Shown here: piece by piece, positions 1 to 8,100 of the stretch | How positions within the stretch are numbered: the first letter of the stretch is position 1 | Layout of the letters: each line of letters opens with the position of its first letter | Assembly: GCA_963973795.1 (NCBI GenBank) | Contig: CAXBAF010000006.1 | Coordinates: 61,691-125,690 of the forward strand | Length of the DNA: 64,000 nt | Direction: 5' to 3' | Source of the DNA: UBA1926 sp002337215 | Lineage (GTDB): Bacteria > Planctomycetota > Phycisphaerae > Phycisphaerales > UBA1924 | Program-made: the position numbers and the translations under genes | The notes under the pieces: model-generated | What the model saw: the letters and a program-made list of their open reading frames with translations, nothing else | What the model was told of the DNA's origin: nothing | Databases searched by the model: none

Positions 1-1
1 C

Positions 2-856
2 TCGGGGGGCGACCCGATGGTGCTCAACAACTCCAAGATCGCCGCGTGGCTCGCGGCGCTCGCGGAGGCCGGCATCGAGACGATCCGCATCGGCACCAAG
101 GAGATGGCGTTCTACCCCCAGCGGTTCGACGAGACCTTCTTCGCGATGCTCGACAGCTTCCACGAGAAGTACCCCGAGGTGGGGATCAACATGATGCTCC
201 ACTTCGAGCACCCCGATGAGATCCTTGCCAAGGGGGAGGACGGCGAGTATCTCAGCGACAAGGACGGGTTCCTGCAGTGGATCCCCGACACCGGTGCGGC
301 GATGCGGGAGCTCACCAAGCGAGGCTGGATGACTGTCTTTAACCAGGCCCCGATCATCAAGGGCATCAACGACGATTCGGACGCGCTGCGGATCCTGCAG
401 CGCGAGTTCAAGCGTGCCGGTGGCGAGAACCACTACTTCTTCTGTGGGCGCGACATCGTCGCGTACAAGTCGTTCAACGTGCCGATCGAGACGGTGTGGA
501 ATATTCTCAACGAGTCCCAGAAGGGGCTCTCGGGGGTCGAGAAGCACGCGAGGCTCTCCATCACGCACTACCTGGGCAAGACCGAGGTCGCCGCGGTCAC
601 CAACGAGCCGATCCCCGGGCTCAAGGGTGCGGAGAACGGGGTGGTGATCTTCAAGCTGCTCCGCAACCCGGCGGACGCGCCGCACCTGAGCAAGGTCTGC
701 ATCGTGGGGCGGAACCCGGACGCGATGTGGTTCGACGACTACGCCGACCGCGTGCTGTTCGACGAGGCGGGGCTGTTCGACTATGAGCGCACGCACGCGC
801 ACGCGGGTGAAGCCGGCGTGCTGAGCGGGATTCCGCAGCAAGGCGGGTGTCTGTGA
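2..856 (+). CDS. KamA-family radical SAM 2,3-aminomutase (5' truncated by window edge)
   Basis: The reading frame is open from base 2, which encodes SGGDP, the conserved KamA segment that follows the radical-SAM domain, so the start and CxxxCxxC cluster lie upstream. The visible 284 residues carry further KamA landmarks: HFEHPDEI (family HFNHPKEI), NQAPIIKGIND (family NQSVLLRGVND), and a GK at nt 575-580 that aligns with the PLP lysine of the family PGGGGK motif. That motif is strongly altered (THYLGK). The residue aligned with Asp330 of clostridial lysine 2,3-aminomutase, which contacts the substrate side-chain amine, appears to be Ser. I infer a PLP/SAM-dependent amino acid 2,3-aminomutase whose substrate is probably not lysine. 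The stop overlaps the next gene by 10 bp, so it is likely co-translated with the CoA-transferase. The family is sure, the substrate is not. Confidence 0.82.
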   Translation, partial: SGGDPMVLNNSKIAAWLAALAEAGIETIRIGTKEMAFYPQRFDETFFAMLDSFHEKYPEVGINMMLHFEHPDEILAKGEDGEYLSDKDGFLQWIPDTGAAMRELTKRGWMTVFNQAPIIKGINDDSDALRILQREFKRAGGENHYFFCGRDIVAYKSFNVPIETVWNILNESQKGLSGVEKHARLSITHYLGKTEVAAVTNEPIPGLKGAENGVVIFKLLRNPADAPHLSKVCIVGRNPDAMWFDDYADRVLFDEAGLFDYERTHAHAGEAGVLSGIPQQGGCL

Positions 857-1563
857 TCGACAAGCGCGCATCGAGTGCCGCCGAGGCGGTCGCCGATGTG
901 TTCGACGGCGCCTCGGTGATGGTCAGCGGGTTCGGCGAAGCGGGCAGCCCCGTCGAACTCATCCATGCGCTGATCGACCAGGGTGCATCGGATCTGACGG
1001 TGATCAGCAACAACACCGGGAGCGGCGAGGTCGGTCTCGCGGCGCTGCTCAAGGCGGGCCGGGTCTCGAAGGTGATCTGTTCGTTCCCGAGGACCGCCAA
1101 CTCGACGGTCTTCCCGGATCTCTACAGGAGCGGGAAGACGACGCTCGAACTCGTGCCCCAGGGCACGCTGGCCGAGCGGATCAGGGCGGGCGGCGCGGGC
1201 ATCCCGGCGTTCTTCACGCCCGCGGCGGTGGGGACCCCGCTCGCCGAGGGCAAGGAGCAGCGCGAGTTCGATGGGCGCACGTACGTGATGGAACACGGGC
1301 TGACCGCGGACTTCGCGCTCATCAAGGGGCGTGCCGCCGACACACACGGGAATGTGCTCTACAACATGACGGCCCGCAACTTCGGCCCGCCCATGGCGAT
1401 GGCGGCGCGGACCTCGATCGTCCAGGTCGCCGAGGTGTTCGAGGCGGGCGGGCTCGATCCCGAGACCGTCGTGACCCCCGGGATCTTCGTGGACCGGGTG
1501 GTCGAGATCGCCGATCCTGTGCACGAGTCCACGCTGGTCGCGGCGGGGGCGACCTATCCATGA
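847..1563 (+). CDS. 3-oxoadipate-type CoA-transferase, subunit A (PcaI-like)
   Basis: A 238-residue class I CoA-transferase alpha subunit. It has the GFGEAG glycine loop (residues about 28-33), the SNNTGSGEVGLAALL segment, CSFPR, and LELVPQGTLAERI, all closer to PcaI (3-oxoadipate:succinyl-CoA transferase) than to ScoA or AtoD as I recall those sequences. The start is GTG at 847, overlapping the stop of the aminomutase; a second GTG at 853 is possible. Subunit B follows 12 bp downstream. With it, this protein should move CoA from succinyl-CoA to a 3-oxoacid. No other aromatic-degradation (pca) genes are nearby, so the 3-oxoacid probably comes from amino acid breakdown. Confidence 0.88.
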   Translation: MSVIDKRASSAAEAVADVFDGASVMVSGFGEAGSPVELIHALIDQGASDLTVISNNTGSGEVGLAALLKAGRVSKVICSFPRTANSTVFPDLYRSGKTTLELVPQGTLAERIRAGGAGIPAFFTPAAVGTPLAEGKEQREFDGRTYVMEHGLTADFALIKGRAADTHGNVLYNMTARNFGPPMAMAARTSIVQVAEVFEAGGLDPETVVTPGIFVDRVVEIADPVHESTLVAAGATYP

Positions 1564-1575
1564 TCGGATCCGGCC

Positions 1576-2277
1576 ATGAGTGAGCGCACAACGTCAGATG
1601 ATCGCACGGATACGGGCCGCGTCGGCTGGACACGCGACGAGATGGCGGCGCTGGTCGCGCGCGACATCGCCGACGGGTCGTACGTGAACCTGGGGATCGG
1701 GATCCCGGAGTTGGTTGCCAAGCACGTGCCCGAGGGGCGCACGCTTGTTTACCACACCGAGAACGGGCTGCTGGGCATGGGCCCGTCGCCCGCGGAGGGC
1801 GAGGGTGATCCCGAACTGATCAACGCCGGCAAGCGCCGGGTGACCGCGATGCCCGGGGCGTCGTATTTTCATCACGCCGACAGCTTCGCGATGATCCGCG
1901 GCGGGCACATCGACCTGTGCGTGCTCGGCGCGCTGCAGGTCGCCCAGAACGGCGACCTCGCCAACTGGTCGACGGGCGAGCCGGGCGCGATCCCCGCGGT
2001 CGGCGGGGCGATGGACCTGTGCGCCGGTGTGAAGCGGGTCTTCGTGATCACCCAGCACTGCACGAAGACCGGAGAGCCCAAGCTCGTCGAGCGGTGCACC
2101 TACCCGCTGACGGGGCTCGGGGTGATCAACCGGGTCTACACGGACCTCGCGGTGATCGAGATCGCCGAGGGTGGGTTCCGGGTTGTCGAGTTGTGCCCGG
2201 GCGTGTCGTTCGAGTATGTGCAAGAGCGGACCGGCGCGCCGCTGCAACGCGCCGCAGAATGCCTCGCGGCGGAGTGA
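1576..2277 (+). CDS. 3-oxoadipate-type CoA-transferase, subunit B (PcaJ-like)
   Basis: A 233-residue class I CoA-transferase beta subunit. The catalytic glutamate is Glu62 in TENGLLGMGP, and the family segments GASYFHHADSFAMIRGGH, GDLANWSTGEPGAIPAVGGAMDL and CTYPLTG are present. The match to PcaJ is closer than to ScoB. It forms the active CoA-transferase with the gene immediately upstream. The N-terminal 15 residues are polar and not typical of the family; the ATG at 1576 is kept because it sits just after the upstream stop. The aminotransferase starts 5 bp after this gene ends, so the four genes look like one operon. Confidence 0.88.
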   Translation: MSERTTSDDRTDTGRVGWTRDEMAALVARDIADGSYVNLGIGIPELVAKHVPEGRTLVYHTENGLLGMGPSPAEGEGDPELINAGKRRVTAMPGASYFHHADSFAMIRGGHIDLCVLGALQVAQNGDLANWSTGEPGAIPAVGGAMDLCAGVKRVFVITQHCTKTGEPKLVERCTYPLTGLGVINRVYTDLAVIEIAEGGFRVVELCPGVSFEYVQERTGAPLQRAAECLAAE

Positions 2278-2282
2278 GCACC

Positions 2283-3650
2283 ATGAGTATCCAGGCCAAG
2301 CCCACCGCGTCCGTCTCCGCGAACCATGCTGTTCCAGGGACATCCCAATCGAAGAGCGCCGCGCTGTACGAGCGTGCGATCCACCGCATGCCGGGCGGGG
2401 TGAGCCGGAACACGGTGCTGCGGTCGCCGCACCCGCTCTACGCCGACCACGGCGAGGGCTGCCGGATCACCGACATCGAGGGTGTGACGCGGATCGACTT
2501 CTCGAACAACATGGCGTCGCTGATTCACGGACACGCCGACCCCGACATCGTGAACGCGGTCACCGAGCAGCTCCATCGCGGGTCGGCGTTCATGATGGCG
2601 ACCGAGAGTGAGGTCCAGTACGCCGAGCATCTGTGCGCGCGCAACGCGTCGTTCGACAAGCTGCGGTTCGTGAACTCGGGCACCGAGGCGTTGATGGTCG
2701 CGATGAAGGCGGCACGCGCGTTCACGGGTCGCCCCAAGGTCGCGAAGGCCGAGGGCGCCTATCACGGCGGGTACGACTATGCCGAGGTGAGCCAGGCGCC
2801 GGGCCCCGACACGTGGGGCGAGGTGGACCACCCGTCGAGCGTGCCGCTGTGCTTCGGAACCCCGAAGTCCACGCTCGAAGACGTGGTCGTCATCCCCTTC
2901 AACGACCCGGAGCGTGCAATCGCGATCCTCGACAAGCACGCCGACGATCTCGCCTGCGTGCTGCTCGATCTGATGCCGCACCGCGTGGGGCTGAACCCCG
3001 CGGACCGCGAGTTCATCGAGGCGATCCGCGGATGGGCGACGCGCAACGGGGCGCTGATTGTGCTCGACGAGGTCATCACCCTCCGCTCGGAGGTGGGGGG
3101 GTTGCAGCAGCGCTACGAGCTCACTCCCGACCTGACGGCGATGGGCAAGATGATCGGGGGCGGCTTCCCCGTGGGTGCCATCGCCGGGCGGGCCGAGGTG
3201 ATGGACGTGATGAACCCGCGCGCCGAGAAGGTGCTCTTCCCGCACTCGGGGACGTTCAGCGCCAACCCGATCAGCACGACGGCGGGGCTGATCGCGATGG
3301 AGAAGTTCGACAGGGCCGCGGTCGATCGGCTCAACGGGCTCGCGGACCGCGCGATGCGGGGCATCGCGGGCGCGATCGAGCGCACGGGCATGCCGGCGAG
3401 CGTGACGGGCACCGGTTCGATGTTCCGGGTGCACATGAAGCCGACGGCGCCGCGGAACTTCCGCGAGGCGTTCCTGACGCCCGATGAGCGCGCGAAGCTG
3501 AACGTGCTGATCGATCACCTCTTTGAGGAGGGGTTCGTGATGATCAACACCTGCACCGCGACGCTCTCGACACCGATGACCGAGGTCGAGATCGACGCGC
3601 TGGTCGAGGGGATCGAGTCGGGGTTCCGTAAGATTCTCGCCGGAGGCTGA
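2283..3650 (+). CDS. class III aminotransferase, beta-amino-acid transaminase type
   Basis: A 455-residue PLP-dependent fold type I (class III) aminotransferase of the glutamate-1-semialdehyde-aminomutase-like branch. Visible landmarks are PGGVSRN (38-43), NSGTEA (131-136, phosphate binding), LDEV with the cofactor aspartate at 262, and the Schiff-base lysine at 289 in MGKMIGGGFPVGA. The stretch LDEVITLR recalls the DEVMTSR segment of beta-phenylalanine aminotransferases rather than true GSA aminomutase. Its place after a 2,3-aminomutase and CoA-transferase fits deamination of a beta-amino acid to a 3-oxoacid. The ATG at 2283 is chosen because it follows the upstream stop by 5 bp; longer in-frame sequence upstream overlaps subunit B. 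A GSAM role in haem synthesis is unlikely given the context. Confidence 0.8.
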   Translation: MSIQAKPTASVSANHAVPGTSQSKSAALYERAIHRMPGGVSRNTVLRSPHPLYADHGEGCRITDIEGVTRIDFSNNMASLIHGHADPDIVNAVTEQLHRGSAFMMATESEVQYAEHLCARNASFDKLRFVNSGTEALMVAMKAARAFTGRPKVAKAEGAYHGGYDYAEVSQAPGPDTWGEVDHPSSVPLCFGTPKSTLEDVVVIPFNDPERAIAILDKHADDLACVLLDLMPHRVGLNPADREFIEAIRGWATRNGALIVLDEVITLRSEVGGLQQRYELTPDLTAMGKMIGGGFPVGAIAGRAEVMDVMNPRAEKVLFPHSGTFSANPISTTAGLIAMEKFDRAAVDRLNGLADRAMRGIAGAIERTGMPASVTGTGSMFRVHMKPTAPRNFREAFLTPDERAKLNVLIDHLFEEGFVMINTCTATLSTPMTEVEIDALVEGIESGFRKILAGG

Positions 3651-3654
3651 CCGG

Positions 3655-3673
3655 GATCCGGCGGCTCCGGATC
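3655..3673. terminator. short hairpin between convergent genes
   Basis: A perfect 7-bp stem, GATCCGG and CCGGATC, with a 5-nt loop (CGGCT), lies between the convergent aminotransferase and thiolase genes and overlaps the thiolase stop codon. There is no T-run on either side, so termination here is an inference from position only. Confidence 0.4.
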
Positions 3674-4877
3674 AGGCACGCTCGAACACTGTCGCGAGGC
3701 CCTGGCCCACGCCGACGCAGAGCGTCGCGAGTCCTCGGGCGGCGTCGCGGCGGTTCATCTCGTGGATGAGTGTCGTCGCGATGCGCGCGCCGCTGCACCC
3801 CAGCGGGTGGCCGATCGCGATCGCGCCGCCGTTGACGTTCACCTTGTCGTTGTCGAGACCGAGCTCGCGGACGCAGGCGACCGATTGGGCGGCGAAGGCC
3901 TCGTTGAGTTCGAAGAGGTCGATGTCGTCGAGCGACAGACCCGCCCGTTTGAGGACTTTCCGGGTCGCGGGGACGGGGCCGATTCCCATGTGGGAGGGCT
4001 CGACACCGGCGCTGGCGGCGGGGCCCACGAACGCAATCGGCTCGAGGCCGAGGGCGCGGGCGCGGGATTCTTCGACGAGCAGCAGCGCCGCTGACCCGTC
4101 GTTGACCCCCGACGAATTCCCCGCGGTGACCGTGCCGGTCCCGTCTTCGGCGAACGCCGGGCGGAGCTTCGCGAGTTTCTCGGCTGTCGTGTCGGGACGC
4201 GGGTGTTCGTCGGTTTCGAAGACGATCGGGTCGCCTTTGCGCTGCGGGACCTCGACGGGGATGAGTTCGTCGGCGAAGTATCCGTTCTCGTGCGCGGCTT
4301 TCCAGCGCCGCTGGCTTTCGAGCGCGAAGGCGTCCTGATCCTCTCGGCTTACGCCGTGCTGTTTGGCGACGTTCTCGGCGGTGATCCCGAGCGGGTCGGT
4401 GTGGCCCATCTCGTCCATGCGCGGATGGGTGAACCGCCAGCCGATCGAGGTGTCGTAGAGTTTCTGGGTGCGCCCGAACGCGGACTCGGACTTGCTGATG
4501 ACGTAGGGTGCCCGGCTCATCGATTCGACGCCCCCGGCGATGAAGACATCGCCGCAGCCGGCCTCGATTGTGCGCGCGGCGATGTTGATGGCCTCGAGCC
4601 CCGAGGCGCACAGCCGGTTCACCGTTGCACCGGGGATGCTCGCGGGGAGACCGGCGAGCAGCGATGCCATGCGGGCGACGTTGCGGTTGTCCTCGCCCGA
4701 TTGGTTGGCGGCACCCAGGTAGACGTCGTCGATCATGGCGGGATCGATACCAGACCGGGAAACCACAGATCTGATGATGAGGGCGGCGAGGTCGTCGGGG
4801 CGGACGCTCGCGAGCGTGCCGCCGTACCGGCCGACGGGGGTTCGCAGGGCGCAGATCACGGCGGCTCGTCGTTCCAT
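3672..4877 (-). CDS. acetyl-CoA acyltransferase, 3-oxoadipyl-CoA thiolase type (PcaF-like)
   Basis: A 401-residue thiolase, the usual length for PcaF. The nucleophile is Cys90 in NRLCASG; His357 in GHPLGCSG and Cys387 in CVGVGQG complete the active site (family CxGGGxG, slightly changed here). The segments GAANQSGEDNRNVARMA and SAFGRTQKL are typical of 3-oxoadipyl-CoA thiolases. The start is the ATG at 4877 (MERRAAVICALRTP), where family similarity begins, although the frame is open further upstream. The expected reaction is 3-oxoadipyl-CoA plus CoA to succinyl-CoA plus acetyl-CoA. It faces the CoA-transferase operon tail to tail, so it is separately transcribed but likely in the same pathway. 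Confidence 0.88.
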   Translation of the reverse strand: MERRAAVICALRTPVGRYGGTLASVRPDDLAALIIRSVVSRSGIDPAMIDDVYLGAANQSGEDNRNVARMASLLAGLPASIPGATVNRLCASGLEAINIAARTIEAGCGDVFIAGGVESMSRAPYVISKSESAFGRTQKLYDTSIGWRFTHPRMDEMGHTDPLGITAENVAKQHGVSREDQDAFALESQRRWKAAHENGYFADELIPVEVPQRKGDPIVFETDEHPRPDTTAEKLAKLRPAFAEDGTGTVTAGNSSGVNDGSAALLLVEESRARALGLEPIAFVGPAASAGVEPSHMGIGPVPATRKVLKRAGLSLDDIDLFELNEAFAAQSVACVRELGLDNDKVNVNGGAIAIGHPLGCSGARIATTLIHEMNRRDAARGLATLCVGVGQGLATVFERA

Positions 4878-5138
4878 GACGGATCGTAGTCGGATCGGCG
4901 TCGCTGGCTGGCACCCCCCTTGGGTGTCTGGTGTTCTCGGACGCACGCAGTGATCTGTGCAGCTTTTGGACGCCCCCATGACTGGGTCTAAGTCATCCGC
5001 GGCTTTGGGTTTGGCAGGGCCAAACCGCACAGATGGACATGAAACACACCTGATGGTCTGACTTTGGTTGCCGCGACTGACCCACCCCATAGCGGGTGCC
5101 GATAGCCGAGAGCGCAGACTGGGAAAGGTGGTTTCAAT
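4878..5138. other. intergenic region between divergent thiolase and giant RTX gene
   Basis: 261 bp with promoters expected in both directions. One clear inverted repeat is present at 5008-5026 (GGTTTGG, loop CAGGG, CCAAACC). A purine-rich ribosome binding site (GGGAAAGGTGG, about 5121-5131) precedes the ATG at 5139. No confident -35/-10 pair was found. Confidence 0.45.
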
Positions 5139-8100
5139 ATGCCCCGAGATAAGGACGCCCAGAACACTCACGGTGAGTTCGGTGGTCAGGGTCCCGATGA
5201 TCACGGCCCGCAGCGCGACGGCGGTCCCGAACGGGGTAAAAAGAAGCGCCGCAAGCGAGGCGGAGAGAGTCTCGAAGACCGCATCCTCTTCTCGGGGACC
5301 TGGGCGGATGTCGACACTGGGGACATGATCGACGGCGCGACTGATGGCGCGGATGCGTTCACTGGCACGGACGCCGACGAGATCGTCTCGGGCCTCGACG
5401 GCAACGACGAGCTCCTCGGCGGTGGCGGCAGCGACGATCTGTTGGGGGGCGAAGGAAACGACACGCTCTTCGGCGGCGCGGGCGACGACGTGCTCTCGGG
5501 GGGCGAGGGTGACGACACCCTCGACGGGGGCGCGGGCGACGACCGGATCAACGCGGACGGAGGGTCGGACACCGTCGGCGGGGGGGACGGCGACGACACG
5601 GTGACGGTCTCCGGTGCCGAGGCGGGCGATGTCATCACGGTCGACGGCGGGGATGGGCAAGACCGGCTCGATCTCTCGGCGTACTCGTCGGACTCGGCGA
5701 CCTTCTCGGATGGCTCGCTCGAGATCAGCACCGGGGACGGGTCGTTCACCGTGAACTACAGCGAGATCGAGTCGATCTCATTCGCCGACGCGGACGCGAG
5801 TTTCCTCGATGGCGACGCGGCCGGGTCGGTCAGCGGCGGCGCGGACATTCTGATCGCGGGCGACGACGCCGTATCTATCGGTGTCGAGGGCCCCGGCTCG
5901 GTCGCCTGGGAGTTCGACGCGGACTCCGGCGAGATCACGATCACGGGGACTGACGGCACCACCGCCGAATCGGCGCTCGTCGTCGATGACCTGGGCACGG
6001 ACGGTCTGACCCCGTCGAGCGTGAAGATCGAGTCGGACCTGGGCGTGATCCAGAGCGACGCCGATCTCGGCTCGATCGAGATCGATCACGAGGCGCACGT
6101 CGGCACGATCACCGTCGGGGATGGGTCGGGCTCGATCGAGTCGCTGTCGTTTACCGGGGGCGATGTGACAGGCGATCCTGTCGAGGTGAACGGGAATGTC
6201 GGGACGATCGAGTCCGGCCGCTTCGAGGCCGACCTGACCATCAACGGCGATGTCGGCACGATCGCCGTCGGCGGGGACACCATCGACGCGGACTTCACGG
6301 GCGACCTGACCGTGTCGGGCGACCTCGACCGGATGACGGTGTCCGACGACTTCGAGGGCGCGCTGCAGGTGGGAGGCGACGCGGGCGACCTGTCGGCCGG
6401 GGACGATTTCAAGGGAGCGGGCGCGATCACTATCGACGGCGATCTGGGCTCTATCAACGCCGGCGACGCGATGACCAAAGACGTCTCGGTGGGCGGGGAC
6501 GCTGGAGCGATCAGCGCCGGCGGCACGGTCTCCGGGGATATCAGTATCGGTGAGGATCTCGGCTCGTTCAACGCCGATCATGCCACGGGCGATCTTAGTG
6601 TTGCGGGCAACGCCGGTTCGGTCACGATCGACGGCTCGGGCAGCAACGCGGACTTCCGGGGCGATCTGTTCGTCGGGGGAGATCTGACCACGCTCGACAT
6701 CGCCGATGATGTCGAGGGCTCGGTCACCATCAATGGCAACGCCGGGACGCTGAGCGCGGGCGATGACTTCAAGGGCAACGGGTCGGTGACGATCGGTGGG
6801 AATCTCCAGTCGATGTCGGCCGGGGATCGGATCGCGGTGGATGTGTCGGTCGGGGCAGACATCGGGTCCATCACGGTGCCGACCATGACGGGTGATCTCT
6901 CTGTGGGTGATGATCTGTCGGCTTTTAACGTCGACGACATGCAGGGCACGATCACCGGTGGGTCGGACCACAACGATCTTAGAACCTCCGACAGTTCTGA
7001 GGTGATCACGACGGGTGACGGCAACGACGTGGTCCGGGCCGGCGAAGGCGACGACCAGATCTCGTTGGGCGACGGCAACGACTGGGCATACGTCGGTGAC
7101 AGCGCCGTCGGTGGCACGACGCCCGCCGACCACGACCCCGTCGGGTTCTGGCCTCTGAGCGGCGACACGGCCGCGGAAGTGGGCGGCGTGGACGCGACCC
7201 CGCACGGCGACGCTTCGACAACCCCCGGCGAGACCGGCGCGTCGTTCGACGGCAGCGGTGATTACCTGACTATTCCGCACGACACATCGATGGAACTCGA
7301 CACCGGGACGGTCCAGCTCTGGTTCAACGCCGGCGACGTGCAGCGCGAGCAGGGCCTCTTCAGCAAGGACTCGACGAGTTTCGACGGGGGCGGCCACATC
7401 ACGGCGTGGGTCGATGACGGCGCGATCAAGGTCCGCCTGCAGAGCGGGGACGAGTCCCATTGGGTCAACTCGGGCCCGATCGACGCGGGGGATTGGAACC
7501 ACGTCGCGATCGAGTTCGGCGAGGGCGGGCTGCAGCTCTTCGTCAACGGCGAACTGGTCGATTCCAATGCCTACGAGGGCGGCCTGAACGGCGACGCGGG
7601 CGACGGCGACACCGGGAACAGCGAGCCCATCGTCATCGGCGCGAACGCGTGGAAGAGCGGCGACGGCGTGGCCGACAATCTCGAAGACTTCTTCGCCGGG
7701 GAGATCGCCGATGTCGCGCTCCACGGCGAGCGGCTGTCGGAGGCCGACCTGCAATCGATCATTGCCACCGGGCCCGGCGGCGTGAGCGCCCCGATCTCGC
7801 AAGACACGATCGACGGCAGCGAGGGCAGCGACGGCGTGAACTACAGCGACGCCGCGGCCGCGGTGGACATCGACCTCGAAGCCGGCACCGCGAGCGGGCT
7901 CTCCGAAGACGACACGCTCATCAGCATCGAGAACGCGACGGGCTCGTCGTTCGATGACTCGATCTCGGGCACGAGCGGGAACAACACCCTCTCCGGCGGC
8001 ACGGGCGATGACACGATCGTCGCGGGAGAAGGCAACGACTCGCTCAACGGCGGCACCGGCGCCGACACCCTCGACGCCGGCGATGGCAACGACTACATCT

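Noticed and set aside
2136..3518. A 460-codon minus-strand frame opposite the aminotransferase.
   Set aside because: High-GC shadow frame rich in Arg and His; the plus strand has intact PLP-enzyme motifs.
4978..5138. A possible c-di-GMP (GEMM-I) riboswitch upstream of the RTX gene, from GCAGGGCCAAACC and TAGCGGGTGCCGAT segments.
   Set aside because: Only scattered fragments resemble GEMM-I; the conserved GACGCAAAGCC and paired stems with a GNRA loop are missing. A covariance search would settle it.
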